From NCBI GenBank assembly GCA_039111635.1, contig JBCAQO010000041.1, forward strand, positions 1-52,024: a stretch of DNA of 52,024 nt, in the 5' to 3' direction. Source of the stretch: Heterobasidion occidentale. Taxonomy: Eukaryota > Basidiomycota > Agaricomycetes > Russulales > Bondarzewiaceae. The translations under genes and the position numbers were made by a program. The notes beneath the pieces were generated by a model that saw only the letters and a program-made list of their open reading frames with translations, was not told the DNA's origin and did no database searches. Shown one piece after another: positions 1 through 11,119 of the stretch (the first letter of the stretch is position 1; each line of letters begins with the position of its first letter).

Positions 1-208
1 GGACCTCTGTCTTTAATACCCTACGTCATTAAGGAACGGGGGCTCGGGACCCGCAAGCAGAGGGCTTTTCATTCCGTTCAGCTGCACCATTCATCTTGCC
101 AGCGTTGCCTCCTGCTCATCCCCTCTCACTCTCTCTGCCATCTCCTTCTGCTGCGTTTCTCCACCGACGACATCTTCAGTCTGACCTCCTGCAGAGCTGG
201 TGCCCATC

Positions 209-2957
209 ATGCTCTCGTTAACGGAGAAAATGCTCCCCCAACCCTCGTCCTTTTCCAAGAAGAAACAGTATGAGATTCACGAGGTTCTTGGGACGGGCAC
301 ATTTGGAAAGGTCATGGTACGCCGCTCGCTCTACTCTCGTCCATACACGCACCACCGTCCTTCTCACTGTCTGCTCGGCTTATCTGTATGCTATCAGCGT
401 GCGACATGGCACGTCCCTCCCGAACAAATCAACGTCGCCTTGCGCGGTGCAGCCGCAACCCTACGCCCCTCCTCGCCCTCCCGCACATCTTCCACGACCT
501 CCGCATCGACTCGCCCTCCCCTCAGCCCGTCCTCCGCCTCCAGCTCCTCACACTCGCTCTCCTTTCCAAGCCCCATCCGCGTCGCCCGATCCATGTCTGG
601 CGGCACGTTCGGGGCACATGCGAAAGATCCCCCTCTGAAGCGTGACGTCGCGCTCAAGGTTATCCCAAAGAAGAAAGTCAAGGGTAACGAGGCGAGCGTC
701 TGGGGAGAGATGGAGGTCCTCAAGGGGCTTGACCATCCCAACATTGTGAGTCTGCCCTCTTTGCCCACTTGCAGTGCAGAGTGCTCGGGCCGCTCTTTCG
801 GGCCCGAGGTGGCTTTTGCTTTGCGCCTGCATGACAGTCAGAGCCTATGTGGTCTCCCTTGGCGTATCGGGTACTTGGCTCTCAGTCGAAGACTATCAGG
901 GCGTCAAGCCACTGTGGATCACCCTAGACGGGGCAATACTCTCGCTGTAAATGGCTACTCCGGCGGCATTTGCCGACATCTCAAAAGAACACCATAGCAA
1001 CGAGAGACACTGGTGGGAAGCTCGAAGACCGCAGTCTGTCCAAAACGAGTTCATCCCCTTTCTCGGCCCCGAACGCTCTGGATCCTCGTCTTTTGACTGT
1101 GGAGAGCGTCTTGGCGCGGATCATTGAGAAACAAACGATCCACACACCTGGGAGTCAAGCACTCCTTTTTCCTTCCTTTCTGTCGCGGACAGTACTTTGT
1201 ATGGCGTGTTCTCATGCCTCTTGCTCCGGTTCTAGGTCAAATTTTATGAATGGTTTGAATCAAGAAGCAAGTATTACCTCTCATTCGAGCTAGCCGTCGG
1301 TGGGGAGCTGTTCGAGCGCATCTCTCAGCGCGGAAAGTTCACAGAGTCGGATGCCGTGTCTGTCATCCGGTGCGCCCTTCTGCCCATCTATCTCTTATTG
1401 GAATACTGAACGAATGCGGCGCCAGTTCCATCTTGTCAGGCGTGAGGTACCTCCACGAGCACGACATCGTGCATCGGGATTTAAAGCGAGTCGTTGCTGG
1501 CATATTCTCTCGTTTCCGCTCTGACCTGCCCTCAGACCGGAGAACATTCTGTATCGCACGCGCGATGCACATTCAGACATCGTGATTGCCGATTTTGGAA
1601 TGTACGCCCCTTTTCTCGTGCTATTCACTGAATCGACGATAACGGTATTCGTCTCTTCAGCGCGAAACACTTGCACTCGTCAGAAGAGCAGCTGACGTCG
1701 CTCGCGGGCAGCTTTGGGTACGTTGCGCCGGAAGTGCTGAACAACAAGGGCCACGGCAAGGCGGTGGACATGTGGTCGACCGGGTGCGTAGTCGAGTCGC
1801 GCCTCGCCCTCTCATTCTGGCAGTCATTTTGAGTTCTGACCGGTATCGGTGTCGCAGGATCATCACGTACGTCCTGCTCTGTGGGTACTCGCCGTTCCGC
1901 TCGGACGACGTGAAGCAGCTCGTGCGCGAGACGACGGAGGCGAAGATCGAGTTCCACGAGCGGTACTGGAAAGCCGTTTCTAGTGAAGGTGAGTCGCGTT
2001 ACGCGTTCTCGCGTTGGCTGTGAGCGATGGGAACCGATCGTTTCTGCATCATCTATAGCCAAAGAGTTCATCAAGTCATTGCTCAACCCCGAGCCGTCGA
2101 AACGGCCAACGGCGGAGGAGGCGCTGTTGGACCCTGTACGTTTTGTTCCCCCCCTCCTTCGCGACCTTGTCAACAGGCATCCGCTCACCGTCTAATCCGA
2201 TTCCCCGCAGTGGCTCACCACGCACGAGCCCTCGACCGAGCACGACCTGTCGGGCCTGCGGGACAACTTCAACCCCCGCGCACGCTGGAAGAGCGCGATC
2301 CACTCCGCCGTCGCGCTCAGCCGCTTCTCGCGCACGAGCGCGCGAACGAAGTCGCTCGAGTCGGCGGGCGGCGGGCGGCAGAGCACGGGCAGCAGCGGCG
2401 GGTGGGGCGCGGGTGCGGGTGCTGCGAGCGGGAGCGAGGACGAAGGGTGGCGCGAGGCAGGGCTGGCGGCCGCGGGAACCCGCGTTCTCGCGGCCGAGGC
2501 GCAAGGCGACGCGGGGCCGGGCGCGAACCCGAATGTGATGGTCACGGAGGCAGATGGCGCGAGCGGGGTCAGTGCAGAGCCGCATGAGACGGAGGCAGAG
2601 CGGGTGGTGAGGAAGGAAGGGGAGAGGCAGCAGCAGCAGCAGCAAAAGGAGGAGCGCCCGCCCAACGGGAAAGCCAGGGCATCGCACCGCAAGTCGCTCT
2701 CGCGCACGAGCCTGCTCGGGCGCCGCTCGCCGCAGCCCGAGATCAGGGTCGACGTGCCGGCGGGGGCCGCGGCAGACCCTGCACCGTCGGATCTCCACCA
2801 GGACGATGAGGACGACTCTGACCCACGGATGCCTGGGTCGTTCGATTTTGGGGAGGCCGGGGGCGGGCACGGGCACCACCACGGGCACGGGTACGCTGGG
2901 GAGGATGCCATCGGACTGTTGACCGCATGGTGGCAGCGGATGCATCTGCGCGCCTGA
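209..2957 (+). CDS. Ca2+/calmodulin-dependent-type Ser/Thr protein kinase (CAMK family)
   Basis: Phosphorylates Ser/Thr residues, probably in Ca2+/calmodulin signalling in the cytoplasm. The inferred exons are 209-316, 398-745, 1236-1369, 1426-1485, 1536-1601, 1661-1783, 1858-1988, 2059-2135 and 2211-2957, and they join in frame. Kinase landmarks appear in order: glycine loop [18 protein letters not shown] (ATP lysine), [31 protein letters not shown] and VDMWSTG. A CAMK-like autoinhibitory stretch ([20 protein letters not shown]) follows the domain. The long tail is low complexity, with a Gln run near 2630 and a Gly/His patch near 2865. The start is the first ATG leading into the kinase frame. 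The third intron junction uses a GC donor (1486). The second intron, 746-1235, is unusually long at 490 bp. The 398-745 exon contains a Ser/Pro-rich insert that could hide one more intron. Family assignment is firm; calmodulin binding is inferred. Confidence 0.9.
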
Positions 2958-3841
2958 GTCCGCGCGCCGCCGGGCGTTGGCGATGGCAATAGTGATGGTG
3001 ATATACTGGCTGAAGCCGCCGTCTCGACGCTCGGACGGTACACGACATGACATGACGACGACGCACGACACGGACTGCCCGACTTGGGTTTCGTATCCTC
3101 TGTTTTGACGACGGTATTATATGTATAGCATCGCGATCCGGACTCTCTAGTCGACCTCTTCCGCTCCTTTCCCTTTCCTCTCGTCCCCTCTCTCTACCAA
3201 CCTCGCCACCGTGAGGCCACCGCTCTTTCTCGTTTCCTTCTGATCTTGCAGTTATGCTTTTTATTTATTTATTTCTAATGCCGGTGAGGCTTTTTTTGCG
3301 TTTTGGCGCTCAGTTTATTTCTGCTTCGCGTGTTGCGTATTTATGTACGAGTAGCGCCCGCCCGTTCAGACGACCAGGGCTCGTAGTGTTGCGTACTGCT
3401 TGATGTGGTCTGCGTTTGTACATAGTGTGTTATGCTTATTGGTTTAGGCTGCGCGGAATCTTGGGGGTGCTCGTGTTCTGTCCCCGCGCGCGCGAAACGA
3501 CGAGGGGATGCCGCTGATGGCTTCGTCCTCGGCATGTCATGGATGTCTGAAGAGGCAAAGGTCAAATGCATCGAGTTTTCTGGGTGCCGCAGGACTCGCG
3601 ACGCGTTGGAACTTAAGTCTTGACAGGAAACCGAGGAACAGAAGCGCGTGCCGGCCCCGAAGCTTTGCGGTCACGGGGTGCCAGAGACCCCACGTGTTCA
3701 CACAGGTTCACACAGGCCCTCGTCCGACGACGCTACGTCTGTCTGATGCATTCGATACCAGGCCATAGGTTTGAACCAGGTATTCTTATCAAATGCAGTT
3801 CTGATGTCGTTCTCACTTAGGAAAGCTTACAACGTCCAATC
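2958..3841. other. Intergenic: kinase 3' flank and F-box 5' flank
   Basis: No supported gene. T-rich blocks around 3250-3300 follow the kinase stop and could hold its 3' end. Short ORFs here have no protein-like composition. Confidence 0.6.
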
Positions 3842-5536
3842 ATGCAGTCGGAAATCTCAGGCTTCTATCCCATGCCATCAACTTCTTCCACTCGGAATCG
3901 TCCATCCACTACGTTGTCCAGCATGAGCGAGTACGATGCTGAGATCATGAAGAATGACGCCTTGATCATCAGCCTCGCGACCACCAACGCCGGGCTTAAA
4001 GAGCGACGCAACAACCTGCTGCTCGTCAGTCGACTACCGAACGAAGTCTTAGAGAAGATCTTCCTATATTGCACCCATGGATGGCCTCCGTTGGCATCTC
4101 GTAATCCTTGGATACTGGAAGCCGTGCCTCCATGGATACAGCTCACGTATGTTTGTAGTCGCTGGCGGCGGATCGCTCTTGGCGACTCTCAACTGTGGTG
4201 CAACATCCAGGCAGGCTCCACAAGTCCGTGGATAGAGAGATTCATTGAGAGGGCGTTTCCTCGTCTCGTAAATGTCGATCTAGTCATTCAAAGCACCCGT
4301 CATTTGGAAACATACACGATCATCTCTTACATCTCCCGCATCCGGCGGCTGAACGTCGGAGGACATTTGGACCTGGTCAAATTCTTCCTCAACAAGTTGA
4401 CGAAGCCCACTCCGTCATTGGAATGGCTATCTATCTCAGGCAGGCCAGATGAGTACCCTCGGATTGCTAGCGCTCTGGTACCCACGGTTATTGCAAGCTG
4501 CCTAAGTACACTGGACCTGGGAGATTACTGTTGGATCGAAGACAATTCCACGTCATTGCCATCATTGCAACACCTCCTCGTCGGCGACGTATCACTGAAC
4601 CAACTACACCATCTGTTACAGAGAACTCCACAGCTCCTTTCGGTAGATATACAGTGCCTCAGTATACACGCTTTGGATGTCGAGGCAAAGGCTACGAGCT
4701 TGTCTCATCTCCAAGTTCTGCATGCAAACTGTGTAGATGTCAGCAACGATGTCTCAGGTCACCACATCCCGTCATGGTCATTAAGCCTGCCAGAGTTGAA
4801 GGATCTCCAGGCGCATTTGCAAAATTCCATCCTCCTCCGCCAGCTCCTTCCCCATTTTGATTTTCCCTCGTTGTCATGCCTTCACCTCACAGTTGCTCAC
4901 GACCTCATAGTCCCTGGCATCGCTGAGGCGGCGCTGGATAGGACTATCGCTGATTTGATCGCTCCATTGCAACATGTTCACAACATCCTCCATCCGATCC
5001 TGAGTTTCACTCTCGACCTTCCACTGCCGTCTTCTGAGAGCTATAAGATTGTACGGTTCTTCGCTTGGTCCGAAGCCGAAAGGGGCACTTCCCAGTTACC
5101 ATTGGATTTCGATCCTGACCCGATCCCGTGTGACCCTGCGGCTTTTCCAGTATGCATCGGGTACCAGTGGCCAGAGCCTGATGATAGTGTGGCGTCCCAC
5201 GGTCTCCGGATATTCCAGAAACTATCTGAGCACCTTGTCCTTGATCATGTGCAGACGTTGACGCTCAGCATCTGTGGCCGTGCCTCGCTTTCGCAATGGC
5301 TGTCTGCCCTTTCTGCTTTCAGGCGTGCGGAGTGTGTCACGATGCACGATTGCGATGACAAGCTCACCATCATTGCGGCTTCAACGCCGCCAGGCGACGC
5401 AGACGCCGCCTCGGCAGGAACTTATCTGTTTCCTGCTCTGAGGAGGCTCGTGATAGAAAGCCGAATCATCAATGGAGCCAACGACAAACTCGTGCCCTCT
5501 GCCCTCTCTTCGCTGATGGTAGCCCGCGAACGCTAA
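3842..5536 (+). CDS. F-box protein with leucine-rich-like C-terminus
   Basis: Probable substrate-receptor subunit of an SCF ubiquitin ligase. It is a single uninterrupted 564-residue frame. A short Ser/Thr-rich N-terminus (residues 1-30) leads to a helical stretch with LKERRNN, then an F-box-like segment at about residues 64-122: LPNEVLEKIFLYC, then WIQLTYVCSRWRRIAL and LWCNI. This is the typical agaricomycete F-box layout. The remaining 440 residues are Leu-rich with regularly spaced hydrophobics (SLEWLSISG, LSTLDLGDY, LQHLLVGDV), consistent with a degenerate LRR fold. Such F-box genes are large, fast-evolving families in these fungi, so the target cannot be named. The ATG at 3842 is the first in frame. 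It is transcribed toward ATG4. Confidence 0.8.
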   Translation: MQSEISGFYPMPSTSSTRNRPSTTLSSMSEYDAEIMKNDALIISLATTNAGLKERRNNLLLVSRLPNEVLEKIFLYCTHGWPPLASRNPWILEAVPPWIQLTYVCSRWRRIALGDSQLWCNIQAGSTSPWIERFIERAFPRLVNVDLVIQSTRHLETYTIISYISRIRRLNVGGHLDLVKFFLNKLTKPTPSLEWLSISGRPDEYPRIASALVPTVIASCLSTLDLGDYCWIEDNSTSLPSLQHLLVGDVSLNQLHHLLQRTPQLLSVDIQCLSIHALDVEAKATSLSHLQVLHANCVDVSNDVSGHHIPSWSLSLPELKDLQAHLQNSILLRQLLPHFDFPSLSCLHLTVAHDLIVPGIAEAALDRTIADLIAPLQHVHNILHPILSFTLDLPLPSSESYKIVRFFAWSEAERGTSQLPLDFDPDPIPCDPAAFPVCIGYQWPEPDDSVASHGLRIFQKLSEHLVLDHVQTLTLSICGRASLSQWLSALSAFRRAECVTMHDCDDKLTIIAASTPPGDADAASAGTYLFPALRRLVIESRIINGANDKLVPSALSSLMVARER

Positions 5537-6138
5537 ATTTGCCGCTCGAGTGGGTAGAATTTCGAGCCTCTGATATAACATGGTGTCGTTCACGGGGAGG
5601 ATGAAGGTGCATAGATGAGGTCGAGATAGCACTGAACACCGATTTGATATCTAGTTTGCGAATAGGAACACGTTGATCCTGCTAACGACAGTCAGAACGC
5701 TCGATGCCAATCTCCATTCTGAAGCAAAACGCGCCATATTTCGCAGACACAGATCAACTCTGCGTGTAACACACTGCTCCCAGGCATCTCGCATGTTTGA
5801 ACAACATACCAAATAGCCCATTTACCTGATTCTCGAGCCCGTCGCTATCTGAACCCCGATACCTTCCTCGAGGCTTTGGTATGAGATCATCAGATGGCGA
5901 AAGAAGGGTATATTACTTCTAGCTAGTCCGTTTGCAGCACATCGAGCAATGTACACGGTGAAGTCACAAAGAATGGAACTGTGATAGGAAAATAGAAAAA
6001 GGTATCATCATCATACAAAACTCGTTCCAAATCACGGAGAAGACGTGAACCCGTTCAAAGATACCCATACGAAAATGCCTACGGGAAAAGGGGCAGAAAA
6101 CAATAATGACATACATAGGCGAAGCCCACCAGTAGACG
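5537..6138. other. Convergent 3' intergenic region
   Basis: Lies between the F-box stop and the ATG4 stop, which face each other. Only short random ORFs are visible; it presumably contains both 3' UTRs. Confidence 0.6.
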
Positions 6139-9100
6139 CTAAAAGTCATCCCCATCGTTGTTCGTTAACACCCCCCGTACTCCACCACTCTGTGTTCGCC
6201 CACCATCACGCGCTCGGGCAGTACTCATCTGCGGTATCCGTTTCCTCTCTTCTGGGCTCTCCGATTGACTCGTGGGAAATGGGAAATGGTCCTGAGCGGG
6301 TGGAGGTGGCGATTGCGTGACTGGCGCGTTCGACCGCCTAGAATGCTGGGCCTTTCTGCCGTTGTCCGGTTTGTCACTCGATGTGTCGGTTCGCACGCGT
6401 GGCCTCGCGGGAGTGAGAGGTTCGGCCGGCGAACGCGGTTGGGGAGTGGGGAGTGATGGGTCCACCCAATCGTCGTCATCGCCGTCCGCATCGTCGGCAA
6501 AAAACTCGCTCTCCTTCTCCTGCGCTTCGGAGCTACGCACCCTTTCAAACGTGGAGAGGGAATGGGGTCCAGGAGTTATGGGCCCGAGTGGATCTTCTTC
6601 TGTATCCACTTCAGAAGGCAGACTCTTCGCCTCGCCGTTGCCGCTCAGCCCGTCAGCATCAGGAGAGACTGAGCCAGGTCGAGCGCGGCCCTCGCTGGCG
6701 TCAAAAAAGTCGCCGTCCTCCTCCGGCATGTCCATGTCCATGTCTGGTTCAGACATTGATTCCAGGCCCATGTTATCATCAGAATCTGAAGGCCACGAAG
6801 GAGGCTCGTCATGTACAGAAAATATAGCCTTATGGGTGCGAGAGAGCTGTGCGTTATCTCAATTAGAAAAAGAAAATGCGAAAACTGGTGAAAGGTACTG
6901 ACATCTGCAATTCTACTCCGGAGGTCTATCCAATCGCTTTCGTCCTTGCATAAAAATCCAATCAACATGCTTGGATCCAAGCCAGACATCGGCATCTTCC
7001 TGACACGGTCGCAGTGGAATGTCTTGAGATCAGTCACGCTATACGCGCTAACGTAGTGCGCTTGAATCGGATCCAGCCCAGAATCTGGTTCCTCACGGAG
7101 CTCTCCTGACGAGAATTCGGATCCACCATGGGATGGCGTACTGGGGATGCTTGTCGAATGCCAACGCGCATGAGCATTGGAGGATGAAGATGAGGAAGAG
7201 ACCTGATGTGCCAGCGGTGATGGAGAATAAGGTGCATGATAAGAAAATGTGGACGACCCAGTGCGCACAGAAGACGGCGATGTTGGAGAGCGATAATGGT
7301 GCGAAGATGATGGAGGTTGTTTCTTATTTTCTCGATCAGAGTCCGGACTGGTTTGTCGATCAAAGCGGTCTCGTGGCGTGACCTGGGCGGAATCGGGGAG
7401 CGAAGGCGGAGGACGAAGAGGAACAGCGGGGCGGGCATGATGAGGGTCGAGATAAAAAAGGTTATCGGCCTGAGAGCCGACGAAGTAGTAAGAAGAGGAC
7501 GGCCGGCCGCCGGCAATGCCAATAGACTGGGGAAAGGTATATAATGTCTGGGTCGATGCATGTAAACGTACGCAAACAGGTGACTTCGTTATGCACTCGC
7601 CTTGATAGTATCATAATAAATCGGATTAACACCGTCGAGGCCCAAGCGAATGCCTATAAGCACGAGGACGGCACGGCCACCCCAAGCTGATGTCTTTCCC
7701 GACTTCGGATACGATGTCGCTGGATGGGATGCTGCATATACATCTGTTTGGAAGATTTGGCTATCGACAGCTACGGATACGCCGAGACTCGCATTTGGGA
7801 AGGCGTGTACAAGGGTTCTGATTCCATTTAAATGGCCATCACAGTCACATGAAGCAGGAAGACGTACTTGATCGCACCCGCAGCGGTGCTAGGTCCGAAC
7901 CACTGACCAACATCCTTGCCCAGCTCTTTGCCCGCGAGAGCCATCCGGTGGACGCTGAATGGGCAAGAGGGGGACGGGGAATCGAAAAACCACGTCAACA
8001 ATTGAACGTATGTTGCATAATCCGAGGTATGGACGGCGTATGGCGGTCTACGCCAATCTGGGACGACATGATGTCTCAGATAGGATGATGGGTAGAGATG
8101 TAGTAGAGAACACACCTCTCCCCAGGTGTAAGTGCAGGAGCGCGTTCGCCAACAACGACTGCCCTGTCCTAGCATACAGCCCCACCCGGAATCGCTTGTC
8201 CATCCTTTCTCGCCCGTCCCTGGCCAGTTCCATCTCTTGGGTTGTGGGCTGCTCGCAACGGCACCGACGGAGTTCGGATCGGCTTGCTCGTAGTCCAAAG
8301 CCGAAAGCGTCGAGTCACGAATAGGCTGGAAATGCGAACGGTATGTAAGCCATATTCGCGAAGTGAAATCCGAGTAAAATTCGGCAGGCCAGGTATGGCC
8401 AGGATGCTTCGACGAGGGTGACTGAGATTGAGAACGCGAGAGGTCGGCAGGGGCGTTTGGACTAGTCACCGTCGACGAAGTGGAGGTGCGAAATGAGGGC
8501 GAACGCCGGGAGCCGACAGATCCCCTGCGGCCAGATGGTGGTGGTGTGGAAGGCGTCAAGGATACGGGGGGTTCGTAGCCGGAATGCTGCACGCCAAGTA
8601 GCCATATCACTTCTGGGCAGTCGTCGGGAGTCGCGTCGCTGTCCAAAAGATATCGCACAGCCTTGTCGAGATGTCCTCGGCCATGCTTCGCGGCGGTCAG
8701 CAGAGCAGAAGCCTTGCCTTTGGGTGAGGTTGTGGTGGTGGAAAGATGGGAATTCGAAAGGAGCGATGGCAGGGCAAGGTCGGTGGAGGAAGAATTGAAG
8801 GCGTGCTGGAACCAGCCTGACAAACGAGTGGGAAGATCAGAGAGACGGGTGGAGGAGTGAGACGGCTGATAGTAAGAAACGTGATTTTCAGACGCAGAGC
8901 TCAATGGTCGCTCCGACCGTGTGCGAATGCGAGGGGAGATCGGTTCGATGATTACAGGAGGCTCGTCCATGCTATCTTCGACGATGCTTGCGCCCTCCGA
9001 CATGTCTGCGTCCGGTGTCGCTTCCTGATCTGCCCTCGACTCCTGGGTTCCCATTAGCTTACTTCCCCTCCGTGTAGGGGAGCGATAACCATTGTTCTTG

Positions 9101-9303
9101 CGCGTACTTGATGAAGCCGTCGTCTGCGAGTCCGATAAAATATGGGAGCTGGATGAAGATGAGCTGGCGATGCTGCTACCACTGGAAGGATCAATCATGG
9201 ATTTGGAACGGTCCCGAGTCTGCTTCGATTGAAGAAATTTCGGCAGCTTGGGCGTATGGGAAGGAGATGATGTTGAAGCAGCATGTCGGGACTTTCCAGA
9301 CAT
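6139..9303 (-). CDS. ATG4: ATG4 cysteine protease (autophagy), with an apparent 1-nt frameshift
   Basis: Processes and delipidates Atg8 during autophagosome formation. Inferred exons on the minus strand are 9303-8116, 8057-7868, 7817-7601, 7547-6903 and 6846-6139, about 982 codons, long as is usual for basidiomycete ATG4. The first 300 residues are Ser-rich and disordered, with KAVRYLLDSDATPDDCPEVI before the catalytic core. Core landmarks are FTSRIWLTYRSHFQPI, the Cys motif SDSGWGCM, RTGQSLLANALLHLHLGR, DWRRPPYAVHTSDYATYVQL, VNPIYYDTIK, TFPQSIGIAGGRPSSSYYFVG and the Asp/His motif YLDPHH. The C-terminal 230 residues are acidic and Ser/Pro-rich (SDSDDNMGLESMSEPDMDMD). At about 8171, one base is missing between GCM(L) and RTGQS, so the frame breaks directly after the catalytic Cys. 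All other junctions keep phase. The intron at 7600-7548 appears to use a GC donor. The frameshift may be a sequence error or a null allele. Confidence 0.92.
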
Positions 9304-11119
9304 AATGTGAGCAATGGGGCAAGGACGATAGCGGGCTCGATGTTGCGGGCGTCGTCGTGGTCGTGGTCGTCGTTGCGCTTGCGGCGGTGGCTGAGCTGCT
9401 GATCTATCATCATCGGCTTATGCCACCATTCTTCCCGCTGTTATCTCTTCCTCGGCCTTCACTTCCCTCCAGCCACCTCAATCTTCGCAGCACTCCTCTC
9501 CGTCTCATCTGCCGCCTTTTAATTTGTCCCGAGACATGGCAAATCGTGCAGAGAAGGTCGCCGGCCCTTCTATACGCTGCCTTTCTTTTTTTGGTAACAA
9601 CCGTTTTATAGGCGTTCTGGTGAAGCCCACTGTAACCTGGAAATGCGTACATACATTCGACAGCAAAACTCTGTGTCCAGGCGCTGGATCGATCGAACGA
9701 AGAGCTACATAGTTTAACACTGCCAGCTTCGATTCCCGTCAGCTCTCACACAACCCCACGATTACAGCTTTGTCTCACTCAGCAAGAAAACCGTGGGGTC
9801 TCAATCAATCCTTACCGAGGATCTGACGCGACGCAATCAAACACGCAAGATTTCATTGTATTTCTCCAAATGAATACGAACATTGGACTTACGTGCATGC
9901 ATTTAGCCATACCTGTGCGAAAACTTCTATTAAATCTGACGTACGCTCTCCTTTTGAAGTCTTGAGTTCCATATGTCGATTCCAGCATGCGTCATCGCAA
10001 TCACGCCAAGTCCCCGACAGAGCCAGAGATAACTGCCTCATTCATATGCGCATCGAGTCTTGTCGGTGTCTCTATATAATCCCAATCGGCCTACACCGTC
10101 GCTCTTCATACTTATACCTAACGTCCTCGGATGGTGCGTCAAGTGTTTCTCTTTTGAGTTCTCTTTGGGTCAATGTCCACCTGGGAAAGCTTGCAGCGCA
10201 CAATGTGATCTAAGCCTTGCTGATTTCTTCTCAAGAACTCCGGTCTGACCGATATCCTCGCGGCCATTGTCCTCCCCCAAGGGATATCATTCGCCCCACA
10301 GACCTCCCCTGCCCCCTTTCCCCTCCTTGCTTTCGTTTGACGTTCCCGATCTCCATCTCCATCGGGTTCTGGTGTCTCTAGGACGAAGATGGCAGGGTAG
10401 CCAGTCGAGTTTGGGATTCTGCAAACGCGCATGACGAGCGTTGGGGTCAGAAGACCTACTTCTGCCCGCCGGCGGCCAGCAGAGTCCAGACACGGCCATG
10501 ACGTCGTTCGCGAGCATTTATATTCCAATGACGCTTTTTCTGACCTATGATTTACTTACATATCATACTTCAGATTGGTTTTGTAAAGACATAGCTTTGC
10601 GGAGACATGGAAAAGTTCGCTGAGCTTAACACTCCGACTCGTAAACAATTGAGTGTGATCCGCTACATCGATTTTTAGGATGCGTGATCTAGTCCGCATT
10701 TGTAACTAATATGCTTAGACTGCTGTCTTTCATTGCGATGCCATTCAGAATATTCACGGATGAGTTTTTCTGTTTGTGCAGGACAATTTGCCGCTGGGAT
10801 TGGTAGCTCGGCGATTGCCGAGCACTGCTTGAGTTTGGTCGAGGAGGCTGCGCTGAACAACCATTGCATCTGCACTCAAAATCGATACGTTCATGACCTG
10901 CAGGTTCCAGAGCCCCGACGCTCACAAACGGGTGTGCAAGTCAAGAGTTGCTTCAAGTTGCTCATAGTGGAGGCTCGCCTCGCCCTGCTTGTGTCCGGGC
11001 CTTGCCGGCCTCCGCTTCGAAATGCCAGCACGTTCAACCTGAAATTAGATTGGAGATGCTCAGATGCCCGTTCTGTACTCACGCACTACTCTGTCTATTC
11101 CTGATATCGTGCTTTAGCT
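9304..11119. other. Intergenic: divergent region between ATG4 and the coiled-coil gene
   Basis: About 1.8 kb with no convincing gene. ORFs here are short and lack conserved-looking segments. It should contain the ATG4 promoter (just right of 9303) and that of the gene starting at 11120. I see no transposon termini or RNA gene. Confidence 0.5.

Noticed and set aside
200..997. Single 265-codon ORF at the start of the kinase
   Set aside because: It reads through an 81-bp intron that lacks stops and into the 490-bp intron; only parts are kinase coding.
2076..3071. 331-codon minus-strand ORF opposite the kinase tail
   Set aside because: GC-rich, codon-biased DNA opens antisense frames; it is Arg/Pro/Ala-rich without domains and lies opposite a well-supported coding region.
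3755..3785. Possible tRNA T-arm (GGTTTGAACC) before the F-box gene
   Set aside because: No acceptor, D or anticodon stems could be drawn on either strand.
10733..11104. 123-codon ORF before the coiled-coil gene
   Set aside because: Composition is random-looking, no splice link to the 11120 start could be made, and antisense ORFs of similar length exist at the same place.
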